Assembly (NCBI GenBank): GCA_028282325.1
Contig: JANQID010000010.1
Span: 1-64,000 of the forward strand
Source: Chloroflexaceae bacterium
GTDB lineage: Bacteria; Chloroflexota; Chloroflexia; Chloroflexales; Chloroflexaceae
Direction of reading: 5' to 3'
DNA: 64,000 bases
Shown here: positions 1 through 8,246 of the stretch, one piece after another
Layout of the letters: each line of letters opens with the position of its first letter
Numbering within the stretch: position 1 is the first letter of the stretch
The notes under the pieces: model-generated
Told to the model about the DNA's origin: nothing
Seen by the model: only the letters and a program-made list of their open reading frames with translations
The model's database searches: none
Position numbers and translations under genes: made by a program

Positions 1-372
1 GATGGTGATCTGGCCGGTATAGCCGTCCTCGTTGAAGATCTCGCCCATACGTTCGGCCAGGGGGAAGACCGTCGAGCTACCCGCGGCGATGATGTCGCCT
101 GTCACTTCCGCCGGGTTCACTTCCGGCAATTCTACGCCAGCCATCGTTGGCTCTTCGGTTGGCTCAGGAGCCTCGGTAGCCTCAGGAGCCTCGGTAGCCT
201 CAGGAGCCTCAGTAGGAGCCGGAGCCTCGGTAGGAGCCGGAGCCTCGGTGGCTTCAGCGACCGGCTCGGCCGTCGGCGCAGGCTGCGTGCCGCCGCCACA
301 TGCTGCGATGGCTGGGATAACCAGCGCCAGCATGAGCATGATAGCCAGTTGGCGTTTGAAAGACTTGAGCAT
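1..372 (-). CDS. pstS: Phosphate ABC transporter substrate-binding lipoprotein PstS, N-terminal part (runs off window)
   Basis: Only the first 124 codons are present; the gene continues past base 1. The product starts with a lipoprotein signal (MLKSFKRQ, hydrophobic stretch, lipobox AIAAC with Cys25), then a Pro/Thr/Glu/Ala linker, then GDIIAAGSSTVFPLAERMGE. The GSSTVFPL segment is the phosphate-binding loop typical of PstS-type proteins. The ATG at 372 follows GGGAG. The mature protein should be tethered outside the membrane and pass phosphate to PstCAB. The Pho-box-like repeats upstream support a phosphate role. Truncation prevents ruling out a related substrate-binding protein. Confidence 0.8.
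   Translation of the reverse strand, partial: MLKSFKRQLAIMLMLALVIPAIAACGGGTQPAPTAEPVAEATEAPAPTEAPAPTEAPEATEAPEATEAPEPTEEPTMAGVELPEVNPAEVTGDIIAAGSSTVFPLAERMGEIFNEDGYTGQITI
152..260 (-). repeat. In-frame TEAP/EATEAP linker repeat in pstS
   Basis: Near-identical 12- to 18-base units encode repeats of the type TEAPAP and TEAPEA directly after the lipobox. This is a flexible low-complexity tether between the lipid anchor and the binding domain. It is slippage-prone, so copy number may vary between strains. Confidence 0.8.
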
Positions 373-519
373 AGCTTCTGTTCTCCCTTGTGAGTTTGCA
401 ATACATATGCAACACCTGGAACACAGCGTTCCCGAATGGCGATAGTTGGCCAGCCAAACGGCTACCCCCTATGAGCACAATCATAGACTGGCGCGCCAGC
501 GCCCTTTGGGAACGGCGCT

Positions 520-573
520 ATCATACTCTGCGCCTATTAAGTCAACGACAAGTTGATGTTAAGTTTTTGTTAA
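520..573 (-). promoter_or_regulatory. Pho-box-like direct-repeat array and -10 of pstS
   Basis: On the minus strand four hexamers begin exactly 11 bases apart: TTAACA (573-568), TTAACA (562-557), TTGTCG (551-546) and TTAATA (540-535). TATGAT (525-520) follows as a possible -10. Tandem TTAACA-like hexamers with an 11-bp period are the known architecture of PhoP/PhoB-type binding sites. The array overlaps the end of the histidine kinase gene and lies about 160 bases upstream of the pstS start. The assignment as a Pho box is inference. Confidence 0.65.
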
Positions 574-1950
574 ATTGAGGGTTGATTTATTGATGATGAG
601 GACATTGTCAACGATGTTTAACGTAATCGTGATTGTCGTACCCTGCCCCGGTTTGCTGTCGATGGAGATCTGACCATCGTGTTCGCGGATAATATCGTTG
701 GCGATAGTTAAGCCCAGGCCGATTCCCTGATTATCGGCTTTTGTCGTAAAGAATGGTTGGAGTACGCGCCCGCTGATATGTTCGGAAATACCGGGTCCGT
801 TATCGGTGATGCATAGCTCAACTGCTTCGGAAGCGTCTGGCGGGCGTCTGGTTTCAATAGTTAGTTTGGCCAAGCGCTGATCTTGACGCCGTTTATGACG
901 GGTCAGCGCTTGTTCAGCGTTGATGATGATGTTCAGAAGCGCACGTTGAAGCTGAAATGGATCGGCGTTGACCATCGGGAGATCGTGACGCAGACGCAAA
1001 TCAACCTCGATGGCGCTAGTTTGCAGCCGATGCATACGCAGATCGATTGTTTGGATGACAATGTCGTTTATATCTGTCAGGATGCGAAGCACTGGATATG
1101 GACGGGATAATGCGAGCATATTCGTAACAATGCGGCTAGCCCAGCGGGCTTGCGCCTCGATTTTTGACAGATCAGCGCGCGCTCTGTCTGAGATTGGCTC
1201 TGTGCTTTCCAGCAGGATCTGGGTGTAGCCAAGGATGCTCATAAGCGGGTTGTTGAGATCGTGGGCTAACCCCGCTGCGTAACGGCCCAGAGTTGCAAGC
1301 TGGTCGCTTTGTTGCGTTCTGGCCTGGGATTGTTCGATCTGCTCCTGCAACGCTTTGAGCGCCGTCACATCACGTTGCCTGACGTATATGGCCTGTGGCT
1401 TGTTATATTCGTCGCGAATCTGATGCCACGAGGCGTGTACCCATTTCTCCACGCCATCTTCTGCAACGACGCGAAATTCAAGATCCGTATCGTCGGCTTC
1501 GGTAAATGCCGCATTGATATGCTCGGCGACCAGATTTCGATCATCGGGATGGCAATAATCGATGATGTTGGTCTTGTATAACTCGCCCGCGTCGTCCATG
1601 CTGTAACCTGTAATTTTTTGCCAGGCATGGTTTGTGTAGATTAATCGACGTTGCGGCGAAAAAATCATCACGTGATCACGCTCCTGATTAGCCAGCGCTT
1701 TGAGGTAGCGGCTTGGCTGTTCAGAACTGCGGACTATGTGCATAATCAAGAGACCGAGAAAAACGCTGGTTGCGCCGATCAGCGCCCAGTCTTTAACGTA
1801 GATCAAGATGTGTTCCCATAGGAATGGCGGCACGAGCAATTTAACGCCACACTCAAAGATGCCGAGCCAGAGGGCGGCTGCGAGGAGGTAAGCGATGGCT
1901 ATCCGCCAGGCTCGCTGATTTAAAGGGATCGGATGCATTGCGTGACTCAT
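559..1950 (-). CDS. Membrane PAS-domain sensor histidine kinase
   Basis: 463 aa from an ATG at 1950 preceded by AGAGGAAACAAACCA; longer in-frame starts give an unlikely N-terminus. Two membrane helices (about 16-40 and 54-73) are followed by a PAS fold (about 85-200), a coiled coil and a HisKA dimerisation domain with phospho-acceptor His230 in GLAHDLNNPLMSILGY. The HATPase has an N box (LLNIIINAEQAL), DNGPGI and GIGLGLTIA. It should autophosphorylate and pass phosphate to an unlinked response regulator. It lies just upstream of pstS on the same strand, so a phosphate-sensing role is possible but unproven. Confidence 0.9.
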   Translation of the reverse strand: MSHAMHPIPLNQRAWRIAIAYLLAAALWLGIFECGVKLLVPPFLWEHILIYVKDWALIGATSVFLGLLIMHIVRSSEQPSRYLKALANQERDHVMIFSPQRRLIYTNHAWQKITGYSMDDAGELYKTNIIDYCHPDDRNLVAEHINAAFTEADDTDLEFRVVAEDGVEKWVHASWHQIRDEYNKPQAIYVRQRDVTALKALQEQIEQSQARTQQSDQLATLGRYAAGLAHDLNNPLMSILGYTQILLESTEPISDRARADLSKIEAQARWASRIVTNMLALSRPYPVLRILTDINDIVIQTIDLRMHRLQTSAIEVDLRLRHDLPMVNADPFQLQRALLNIIINAEQALTRHKRRQDQRLAKLTIETRRPPDASEAVELCITDNGPGISEHISGRVLQPFFTTKADNQGIGLGLTIANDIIREHDGQISIDSKPGQGTTITITLNIVDNVLIINKSTLNLTKT

Positions 1951-2100
1951 TGGTTTGTTTCCTCTGCGAAGATCTGGCGAATCCAGCCTGAGGCTCTTTA
2001 TAGATAGGTTTTTCATAGCATCCGGTGTGTGTAGCGTCGTCTGCGGTAAAGATGCCACAAGGCCCAGCCCTTTCTTTGTGGATGTAGGGCTGAGCGCTCG

Positions 2101-2137
2101 CTCCACAAGCCGAGTTTCCGAAACTCGGCTTGTGGAG
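2101..2137. repeat. Near-perfect 37-bp palindrome
   Basis: Two 18-base arms (beginning CTCCACAAGCCGAG) surround a single central base. It lies between the NHLP-like gene and the histidine kinase gene. Neither side has a T-run, so a classical intrinsic terminator is unlikely. It may be a REP-like element, a processing hairpin or a protein-binding site. Confidence 0.8.
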
Positions 2138-2152
2138 CAACAATTTCAGCAG

Positions 2153-2473
2153 TCAGTGCGAATAAGCGGGTTGAATGGGCTGGAACTGGCGTTCGCTGCG
2201 ATTCGTGCTCGCGCTGTGCAGGCTGTCACGTCGTGATTGTTGCATTTTGACATAGAGGCGAGCGGCAAAATCATGAATATCCGTAGCTCCGTTGATTGAA
2301 GCTACCAGCGTCCGCTCGGCAGGCGAGAGTTGGAAGCCGTGGTGTCCTATATCGAGCGCAGCCTCCGGTGTTGTTAGCAGCAGCGAGGCAAACCTCTGAT
2401 TGCTCAACGCGACGCAGACAAGACGCTCCAATTCAGGATACTGCGGCGACATCCTCCGAGATAACTCGAGCAT
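2153..2473 (-). CDS. Small NHLP/Os1348-like protein
   Basis: 106 aa. Residues about 14-60 (ERLVCVALSNQRFASLLL, then TPEAALDIGHHGFQLSPAER) match the layout of the nitrile-hydratase-like leader (NHLP) clan: an N-terminal helix, a LLxxPEAAL stretch and a LSPAE turn. Such proteins are leader-like; some precede RiPP cores, but many in Chloroflexota are conserved stand-alone proteins. The ATG at 2473 has AAAGGA upstream and overlaps the DUF5317 gene by 41 bases, so the two are likely co-translated. The tail is polar, with Ser, Arg and Gln. No modification enzyme is adjacent, so the function is unknown. Confidence 0.6.
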   Translation of the reverse strand: MLELSRRMSPQYPELERLVCVALSNQRFASLLLTTPEAALDIGHHGFQLSPAERTLVASINGATDIHDFAARLYVKMQQSRRDSLHSASTNRSERQFQPIQPAYSH

Positions 2474-3011
2474 AATCGACCTGTCCTTTCATCACCGACC
2501 AGAGCAAATGCCAGATACCAGCGAGGAGCAAGATATCGCCAATGCTCCAGGCTGCCAGTTGACCGAGTGGCCCTGGCAAATGCAGTCGATCACTAAGCCA
2601 GGCGAACGTGGTTTGTTCTGCTGTCTGAACATTGCTCTTCGAAAAACTCAAGGGCGTTCCTGGCTCAACATATGCATCTGCAACCCGACTGATCGACTCG
2701 GGGCTGACGGGCATCACTCCTCCATTGGCCAACATAACGATCATATTCAGCGCAATGCCGACGCTTGCGAGAACAATGCCGAGATGGCGTCGATTCAGCC
2801 AGCCAAACCATGCCAGGAAAAGTATGCTAACAGCGAGCCACTCGAAGCGGTGTTGTTGCGTCCACATACTGACGATCTGTGCCATCAGAGCTAACACCGC
2901 CGCGAGACCGCCACGTAATTGGAATGTGGCGAGCTGATCCAGGCCTACGCGACCATAGCGCCAGATCAGCACGCCCAGCATCAAGCTAAGCGATCCTGTG
3001 AGAACGATCAT
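2433..3011 (-). CDS. DUF5317 family membrane protein
   Basis: 192 aa from the ATG at 3011, which overlaps the stop of the preceding small gene in an ATGA junction, indicating translational coupling. About five membrane segments are visible, with the signature ANGGVMPVSPESI near residue 100, typical of DUF5317. The biochemical role of the family is unknown. A longer in-frame ORF reaches 3191, but its extra N-terminus reads as out-of-frame sequence of the small upstream gene, so I reject that start. It is the middle gene of a three-gene minus-strand operon. Confidence 0.75.
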   Translation of the reverse strand: MIVLTGSLSLMLGVLIWRYGRVGLDQLATFQLRGGLAAVLALMAQIVSMWTQQHRFEWLAVSILFLAWFGWLNRRHLGIVLASVGIALNMIVMLANGGVMPVSPESISRVADAYVEPGTPLSFSKSNVQTAEQTTFAWLSDRLHLPGPLGQLAAWSIGDILLLAGIWHLLWSVMKGQVDYARVISEDVAAVS

Positions 3012-3157
3012 TGCCCTATCTGCTGGATCAGAGCTATCGGGTTGAAACCGGCGATGCCATGATCGCTCGGCGCGCCGCCGGCAAGCATAAATGTCAACAC
3101 GACACCGATAATAGCGAAAACGCGAATAGCCTTTTTGGTCAATGGGTTGTGGCTCAC
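3008..3157 (-). CDS. 49-aa putative membrane or secreted peptide
   Basis: GTG start at 3157 with an excellent ribosome site (AGGAGG, 7-base spacer). The peptide begins MSHNPLTKKAIRVFAIIGVV and ends NPIALIQQIGQ: a basic N-terminus, one hydrophobic helix (about 11-27) and a short Gly/Pro-containing tail. Its TGA overlaps the ATG of the DUF5317 gene. The ribosome site, coupling and signal-like profile make it a credible gene. I recognise no family. It could be a small partner of the DUF5317 protein or an exported peptide. Confidence 0.65.
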   Translation of the reverse strand: MSHNPLTKKAIRVFAIIGVVLTFMLAGGAPSDHGIAGFNPIALIQQIGQ

Positions 3158-3296
3158 GACAATTCCTCCTGAAGATAAGTTCGGATATCATTTATCTGAT
3201 TTCAGACTATGGGAATTGAGTGAGTTGCCAGTGAGCGTTCAGTAAGTTATGGCGAGTCGGTTGAAAGTGCCGAAACTCTCGCGTGAATCGGAAGAT

Positions 3297-3421
3297 ACCA
3301 AACGAATTTGGATCTACCGCAAGCGGTCATTCTGAGCGCAGCGAAGAATCCCGGCTTTCGGGGACGCCGAGACCCTTCGCTCAGCTCAGGGTGATATGCG
3401 GCCTGTTCACTACCGTTTGGT
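3297..3421. repeat. Dispersed 125-bp palindromic element, copy 1
   Basis: The ends are perfect 8-bp inverted repeats (ACCAAACG / CGTTTGGT). The interior holds an imperfect stem built from GTCATTCTGAGCGCAGCGAA and GCTCAGCTCAGGGTGAT. The same element occurs at 49679-49804 in the opposite orientation and in a diverged form near 33375-33511. No ORF is inside. It resembles a small non-autonomous or REP/MITE-type repeat and may also act as a terminator for the BTAD gene. Confidence 0.85.
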
Positions 3422-3425
3422 GGAA

Positions 3426-6400
3426 TTATGATGCGGCCAGGATTTGGCGATAGATCTGTTCGGCCTCAGAATCTGGTTCTGGATTGATGCCGAGTTCCTC
3501 GTCAAGGATGCGGCGGAGGTTATGGTATTGCTCAATCGCTGCAGCGCGGTTGCCGAGAGCGACCTGACAGCGCATAATGCCGGCGTGAGCGACTTCATCG
3601 AGCGGGGTAAGCGTCAGGATGCGTTGATAAAGATTGAGTGCGTCGGTATAGAATGACTGTTGAGTGCAAGCTTTAGCTACTGATTGCAACGCCTGGAGAT
3701 AGCGTTGTTCCAAGTAGGCCCGCAAGGCGCTGCTCCAGGCATTTTCGCTCTGGTGCAGATAAGGGCCGTGATAGAGATCGAACGCTGTGTAGTAAGCTTC
3801 AATACCATCGGATACGTGATCGAGTTGATCATGAAACCGCTCGACATCATAATTGAGTTGGACAACGTTGCGATTGATCTGATAGCGCTGTCGTCCATGA
3901 AGCTCGATCAACTCACGGGGGAGCGCCGTGCGTAATTGATAGATCGCACTTTTAAGTGCATCACGACTGCGGCTTGGGCTGAGATCGGGCCAGATAGCCT
4001 CGCGTAGTGCTTCGGGTGTGGCGCCTTCACGGTGAGCAAGCAAAAAGTAGAGTACCTCGCGCGCCTTAAACCAACCAATATTAGCCAGTTTGCCATCAAG
4101 CAGAACATGCTCTGCACCGAGCGTGCGTACGACCAATAACGGGCGCTGATCGTCCTGAGCGATGCTCTGTGCCGCTAGCGTGACATTCTCGTGACGATGC
4201 AGCCAATCATTGGCGCGCTGCCAGTCTGACGCCGCTGCGCGCCGTAGCAGATCACGCGCGGTCAAGGTTTCTACAACCAGGAACGCATCATGACCAAGCT
4301 GATCGGCGATCTGCGCAGCATGCTCAAGATGCTTCACCAATGTTGCGTCATTCGCGTCTGGCGATTTCAGCGCGATCTGAGCCTGGATCAGATAGACGCG
4401 CGCCATTTCCATCGGCGTTTCATTCTGTTTGAAGGCTTCCAGCGCTTGCTGAGCAAAGACCGTGGCCTGTTGCCAGTTATGCAATCCGTTGGCGATAACG
4501 GCGCGTAGCAGCAATACGCTAGCAAGGTAGCGTTCTCTGGTTCTGGAAGGCAAATGATCGATCGCATATTCGGCGGCGCTGTAGAGGCGCTGACGCAGCA
4601 GCAGACGAATCTGCGCTAGATCTAGATAGTTGAGAAGGAATGCGCTGCTGCCTTCAAGACGAGCGTTGTCATAGGCGATGCGGGCTTTGTCCCAGAGTTG
4701 CAGATCGGTGTAAAGATCTCCGAGGCTTGCCTGCACGGTGGCCTGATGGCGTGAGACAGCCGCCTCTTCAGCAAAATGCAGCGCCTGGGTCAGCGTTTGA
4801 TACGCAGCGCGGTAATTTCCGGCCAGGTGCTGTACAACGCCCTTGCTATTCAAGCTCATTGCGCGCTGGGAAATATTGCTCACCGTGTTCCAGTACGCAT
4901 CGGCCTGGCTGTAATACTCTTCGGCTCTGTGAAGCTGCCCGATTTCCTCATAACATACGCCCAGGCTATGCTGGATATGCGCGACCATATGCAGGTCTCC
5001 GCACTGATGCTCAAGCTCAAGGGCTTTCTGCAGATCGATGATCGATTGGTTTGTGTACCCCAGCCGTTGGTGGCAGATGGCGATCATTCGCAGCGCCTGA
5101 GTCTGTTGCGATGGTTCGGTGGCAGAGCGAAGCGCCTCTTCGCCATACTCCAGCGCTTGATCGTACTGCCCGCCGATTCGGGCAATCTCTGAATGCAGCA
5201 GGAGCGCCAACGCTCTTTCGTCAGGTCGCATGCGACTGCTGGCGAGTTCGGCCAATACTTTTGCTTCGTGAACAGCTTCGCGGTTGAGTAGTACGCGCGC
5301 TTTGAGTCTGAGCAGCAGTACATCAAGCTCTTCCAGCGGAATGACGGCGAACCAGCGTTCAAGCGTCTCCAGTCGTCCGACCGCATAGAGTTGCTCGCCG
5401 CCCTGGCGCATAATGTCTTTGGCGGTTTGGAGATCATCCGCAGCGATACACGCATCGAATGCCAGCGACCATTGTTTGCGTGCCGCGTAGTGGCGGGCGA
5501 CGCGCAAAGCTGTTGCCCGATAGCTTTGCGGACTGCTCTGGCGGTAGTAGCCCAGCAGAAATTCGCGGAACAGCGGATGATAGCGCAGAACGCCCGGTCG
5601 CACTTCGGTGATGAAGATATGTTGACGCAGAAGGGTCTCCAGGATCTGCATCGAATCGTTGTACTCGAGAATCTCATCGCAGCGCTCCGGGGTAAGCTCG
5701 TCGAGCAACGCCGAGCCGAGCAGGAATGACTGGATCGGCGGCGGCTGGCGGTCAAGCACTTGTTCGGCGAGAAAGCGATACACCTGGCGTTCCGCTTGCT
5801 TGCCGAGATGTACCAGCAGAGCGGTGTTGCTAGTCTGCGATAGAAGCAAAATACCCGTGATCCAACCATTGGATTGAACCGTGATCTCCTCGATCTGCTC
5901 ATAGGGTATGGGTTTCCGGCGTTCGGCTTCAAGTACGGCCGCAGCCTCGTTGGGCGTAAAGCGCAGCTCTTCTTCATCCAGCCCGCTCATCTGGCGTCGA
6001 GCGACGAGCAACATCATATCGGGTATGCCAGGATAGATTCGCGACGCCAAGATCAGGTGGCAGTTGGGGCACCGCGCTAGCAATTGAGAGATGAACTCGC
6101 TGATATCAGTGACGTGATCGACTAGGTGCCAATCATCAATGATGATGACCAGTTCATTTCCAATGGCATAGATGTCGCGCAGCAGCGATGTGGCAACCGC
6201 CGAGAGATTTGTGCTGCCGCGACTTGCGAGAAGGGTTGTCGTACGTTGGGTGGCGCTGGGAAACTTTTGCTCGATTGCTGCCGTCAAATAGCTAAGGAAT
6301 TCCCAAGGGTCTTCGTCTGAACGATCCAACGTGTACCAGCATACGGGTAGCGTCGCCGCATCGGCGAAATCAATCAGCAGAGATGTCTTGCCATATCCGG

Positions 6401-6542
6401 CAGGAGCAGTGAGTGTGATCAGGTTGCGTTCGGCGATCTGCTCCAACAACGTAGTCAGGCGGTTGCGAGAGATAAGGTGCGTCGGGCGTCGAGGCGCCAC
6501 AATCTTGTGTGGAAAATCAACCATCGCACTGCACACTTGCAT
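3426..6542 (-). CDS. Giant BTAD/SARP-type ATP-binding transcriptional regulator
   Basis: 1038 aa. N-terminal STAND-type NTPase: Walker A APAGYGKTSL (Lys52) and Walker B LVIIIDDWHLVD near 130. A long TPR-like helical middle follows (about 340-800). The C-terminal quarter holds an OmpR-like winged helix (WFKAREVLYFLLAHREGATP, then LREAIWPD) and a BTAD helical domain ending in TPR motifs. This is the MalT-like sensor-activator layout with the DNA-binding module at the C-terminus. The inducer is unknown. It is transcribed divergently from the PfkB kinase, which may be a target. The start is uncertain: M1 and M7 both lack a clear ribosome site. Confidence 0.88.
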   Translation of the reverse strand: MQVCSAMVDFPHKIVAPRRPTHLISRNRLTTLLEQIAERNLITLTAPAGYGKTSLLIDFADAATLPVCWYTLDRSDEDPWEFLSYLTAAIEQKFPSATQRTTTLLASRGSTNLSAVATSLLRDIYAIGNELVIIIDDWHLVDHVTDISEFISQLLARCPNCHLILASRIYPGIPDMMLLVARRQMSGLDEEELRFTPNEAAAVLEAERRKPIPYEQIEEITVQSNGWITGILLLSQTSNTALLVHLGKQAERQVYRFLAEQVLDRQPPPIQSFLLGSALLDELTPERCDEILEYNDSMQILETLLRQHIFITEVRPGVLRYHPLFREFLLGYYRQSSPQSYRATALRVARHYAARKQWSLAFDACIAADDLQTAKDIMRQGGEQLYAVGRLETLERWFAVIPLEELDVLLLRLKARVLLNREAVHEAKVLAELASSRMRPDERALALLLHSEIARIGGQYDQALEYGEEALRSATEPSQQTQALRMIAICHQRLGYTNQSIIDLQKALELEHQCGDLHMVAHIQHSLGVCYEEIGQLHRAEEYYSQADAYWNTVSNISQRAMSLNSKGVVQHLAGNYRAAYQTLTQALHFAEEAAVSRHQATVQASLGDLYTDLQLWDKARIAYDNARLEGSSAFLLNYLDLAQIRLLLRQRLYSAAEYAIDHLPSRTRERYLASVLLLRAVIANGLHNWQQATVFAQQALEAFKQNETPMEMARVYLIQAQIALKSPDANDATLVKHLEHAAQIADQLGHDAFLVVETLTARDLLRRAAASDWQRANDWLHRHENVTLAAQSIAQDDQRPLLVVRTLGAEHVLLDGKLANIGWFKAREVLYFLLAHREGATPEALREAIWPDLSPSRSRDALKSAIYQLRTALPRELIELHGRQRYQINRNVVQLNYDVERFHDQLDHVSDGIEAYYTAFDLYHGPYLHQSENAWSSALRAYLEQRYLQALQSVAKACTQQSFYTDALNLYQRILTLTPLDEVAHAGIMRCQVALGNRAAAIEQYHNLRRILDEELGINPEPDSEAEQIYRQILAAS

Positions 6543-6816
6543 AAAATCTGTAAATGTAGGAGTACCTAGTATAGCACGGCCTGGCGCTTCCTCATTTACT
6601 GCATCTTGACTTTTTGCCTCATAATATGAGGGGTGCGAACAGTTCGCGAATCGTTTTAGATTGCAAATTGCTGACGTTTTGCTCGTTTGGAGCGCAGTGC
6701 TTTCTATGCTGAATCAAGATATGGATAAATCAGTTAGAGGTCGTACAATGTGGCTGTAGGACTGGCAGTCCTCGATTGTCTATCTCTTAGGCTGATCTCT
6801 CTATATGTATGAATCT

Positions 6817-7773
6817 ATGCAACGTTTGCTGGTAGTAACTCCCAATCCCGCGTTGGATCGAACTATGGTGTTTTCGCAGCTCCGTCTTGGCGGCGTGCAT
6901 CGTACCGATCACGTAGTTCTTGCGGCTGGCGGAAAGGGTCTGAACGTAGCGCGGGCGGCGCGCACCCTGGGACAGCCGCTTCACATTTGCGGGCCGCTTG
7001 GGGGCTTAACCGGCCAACTGGTGGCGCGGCTCGCCGATCAAGAAGGCTTCGAGTGCTATTGGAGCTGGCATATGTCCGGTGAGACGCGAACATGCGTCTT
7101 AGTGGTCGATCCTCAGGGTGGTGATGCAACCGCCCTGAACGAATCCGGCCCGATCTTTGCCCCATCTGATTGGGCGGGGTTTGTTGATATGGTTGTCGCA
7201 GCCGCTGCTGATGTTGCGCTGGTGACGATCTCTGGCAGCTTGCCTCCAGGCGCGCCGACGAGCGCACTGGGTGATTTGACGATGGCGTTGAGCGCTGCCG
7301 GGCGGCGGGTGATGGTGGATAGCAGTGGGGCTCCGTTGCGTTCTGCCTTGGTGGCGTGTCCATATGCGTTGAAAGTGAATGCTGCGGAGTTAGGTGCAGC
7401 GCTTGATCGGACGATCGATGATGTTTCCCAAGCGGCGGTGGCGCTGAAGGCGCTGCGGCGGCAAGGCATTGCCTTGGCGGTCGTATCGATGGGCGCTTTG
7501 GGAGCCGTAGGTGCGAGCGAGCAGGGATATTATCACGTTTGCCCGCCGAAGTTGGATATCGTGAGCAGTGTCGGGAGCGGCGACTCGCTGATGGCCGGCT
7601 TGGCTGCCGGTCTATTGCGTGGGTACACGCTGCCCGATGCATTGCAACTAGGCGTAGCGTGCGGCGCCGCTGATGCGCTCACCATTGGCGGCGGCCTGAT
7701 CCATATGGAAGATGTCGAACGCATTCGAGCAGCTACGGATACTACCGTGATACCTGAAGCAGACGTTGCCTAA
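6817..7773 (+). CDS. PfkB-family sugar kinase (1-phosphofructokinase / tagatose-6-phosphate kinase type)
   Basis: About 318 aa. RLLVVTPNPALDRT at the N-terminus and GGKGLNVARAARTLG near 40 are the substrate-side PfkB signatures. SVGSGDSLMAGL near 250 is the C-terminal signature with the catalytic Asp. The TPNPALD opening is characteristic of the FruK/LacC branch, which phosphorylates hexose phosphates with ATP. No PTS or aldolase gene is adjacent, so the substrate is open. An ATG 12 bases upstream (6805) is equally possible; neither start has a clear ribosome site. Confidence 0.85.
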   Translation: MQRLLVVTPNPALDRTMVFSQLRLGGVHRTDHVVLAAGGKGLNVARAARTLGQPLHICGPLGGLTGQLVARLADQEGFECYWSWHMSGETRTCVLVVDPQGGDATALNESGPIFAPSDWAGFVDMVVAAAADVALVTISGSLPPGAPTSALGDLTMALSAAGRRVMVDSSGAPLRSALVACPYALKVNAAELGAALDRTIDDVSQAAVALKALRRQGIALAVVSMGALGAVGASEQGYYHVCPPKLDIVSSVGSGDSLMAGLAAGLLRGYTLPDALQLGVACGAADALTIGGGLIHMEDVERIRAATDTTVIPEADVA

Positions 7774-7838
7774 TCGTACTGCGAAGGTCTGTTGCAGCGG
7801 CATATCGAATTGTCTTTTACAAACAAATGAGGTTTATG

Positions 7839-8228
7839 ATGCAGAAGAATCCACAGCAAGAAGAATTTGAGCAGACCGGCGGCCTGGCCGGGCTGGGCGC
7901 CGGGGCTGTTACTGGCGCTAGCGTCGGATCGGCCTTTATTCCGGTTCCAATCATCGGAACCTTTACCGGAGCACTGATCGGTGGCATTCTGGGGAGCCAG
8001 ATCGGCAAAGGCGTCGGCGGCGCGCTTCTTACGTTCATCAATCCGGAAGAAGAGGCGGATGTCGCATCGGTTGCGCCGGAACGACCAACGCCGTCGCCTG
8101 AACCGGCGCCACCGATCGGCGGCGCGGATATGCTCAATCAACTCGAACGCCTGGGACGGTTGCGCGAGCAGGGCGTGATTACCGAGGATGAGTTTAAAGC
8201 GGCCAAAGCGCGGTTGCTCGGTTTGTAA
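7839..8228 (+). CDS. Glycine-zipper and SHOCT-domain small protein
   Basis: About 129 aa. Residues about 12-60 are a Gly/Ala-rich hydrophobic zipper (GLGAGAVTGASVGSAF, then GALIGGILGSQIGKGVGG) that could insert into a membrane. A Pro/Glu linker follows, then a C-terminal SHOCT motif (LERLGRLREQGVITEDEFKA), a short helix pair common at the ends of bacterial proteins. GAGG lies 6 bases before the chosen ATG; in-frame ATGs at 7827 and 7836 are alternatives. The molecular role is unknown. It is convergent with the bactofilin-like gene. Confidence 0.7.
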   Translation: MQKNPQQEEFEQTGGLAGLGAGAVTGASVGSAFIPVPIIGTFTGALIGGILGSQIGKGVGGALLTFINPEEEADVASVAPERPTPSPEPAPPIGGADMLNQLERLGRLREQGVITEDEFKAAKARLLGL

Positions 8229-8246
8229 TCGTTGCCGACAGGCGCT

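Noticed and set aside
1-445. Plus-strand Ser/Gly/Ala-rich ORF at the window start
   Set aside because: It is the reverse of the pstS linker repeat; the minus strand has a lipobox, a ribosome site and the phosphate-loop motif.
2153-3157. RiPP biosynthetic cluster
   Set aside because: The NHLP-like protein lacks an obvious core peptide, and no maturation enzyme, radical SAM protein or dedicated exporter is nearby.
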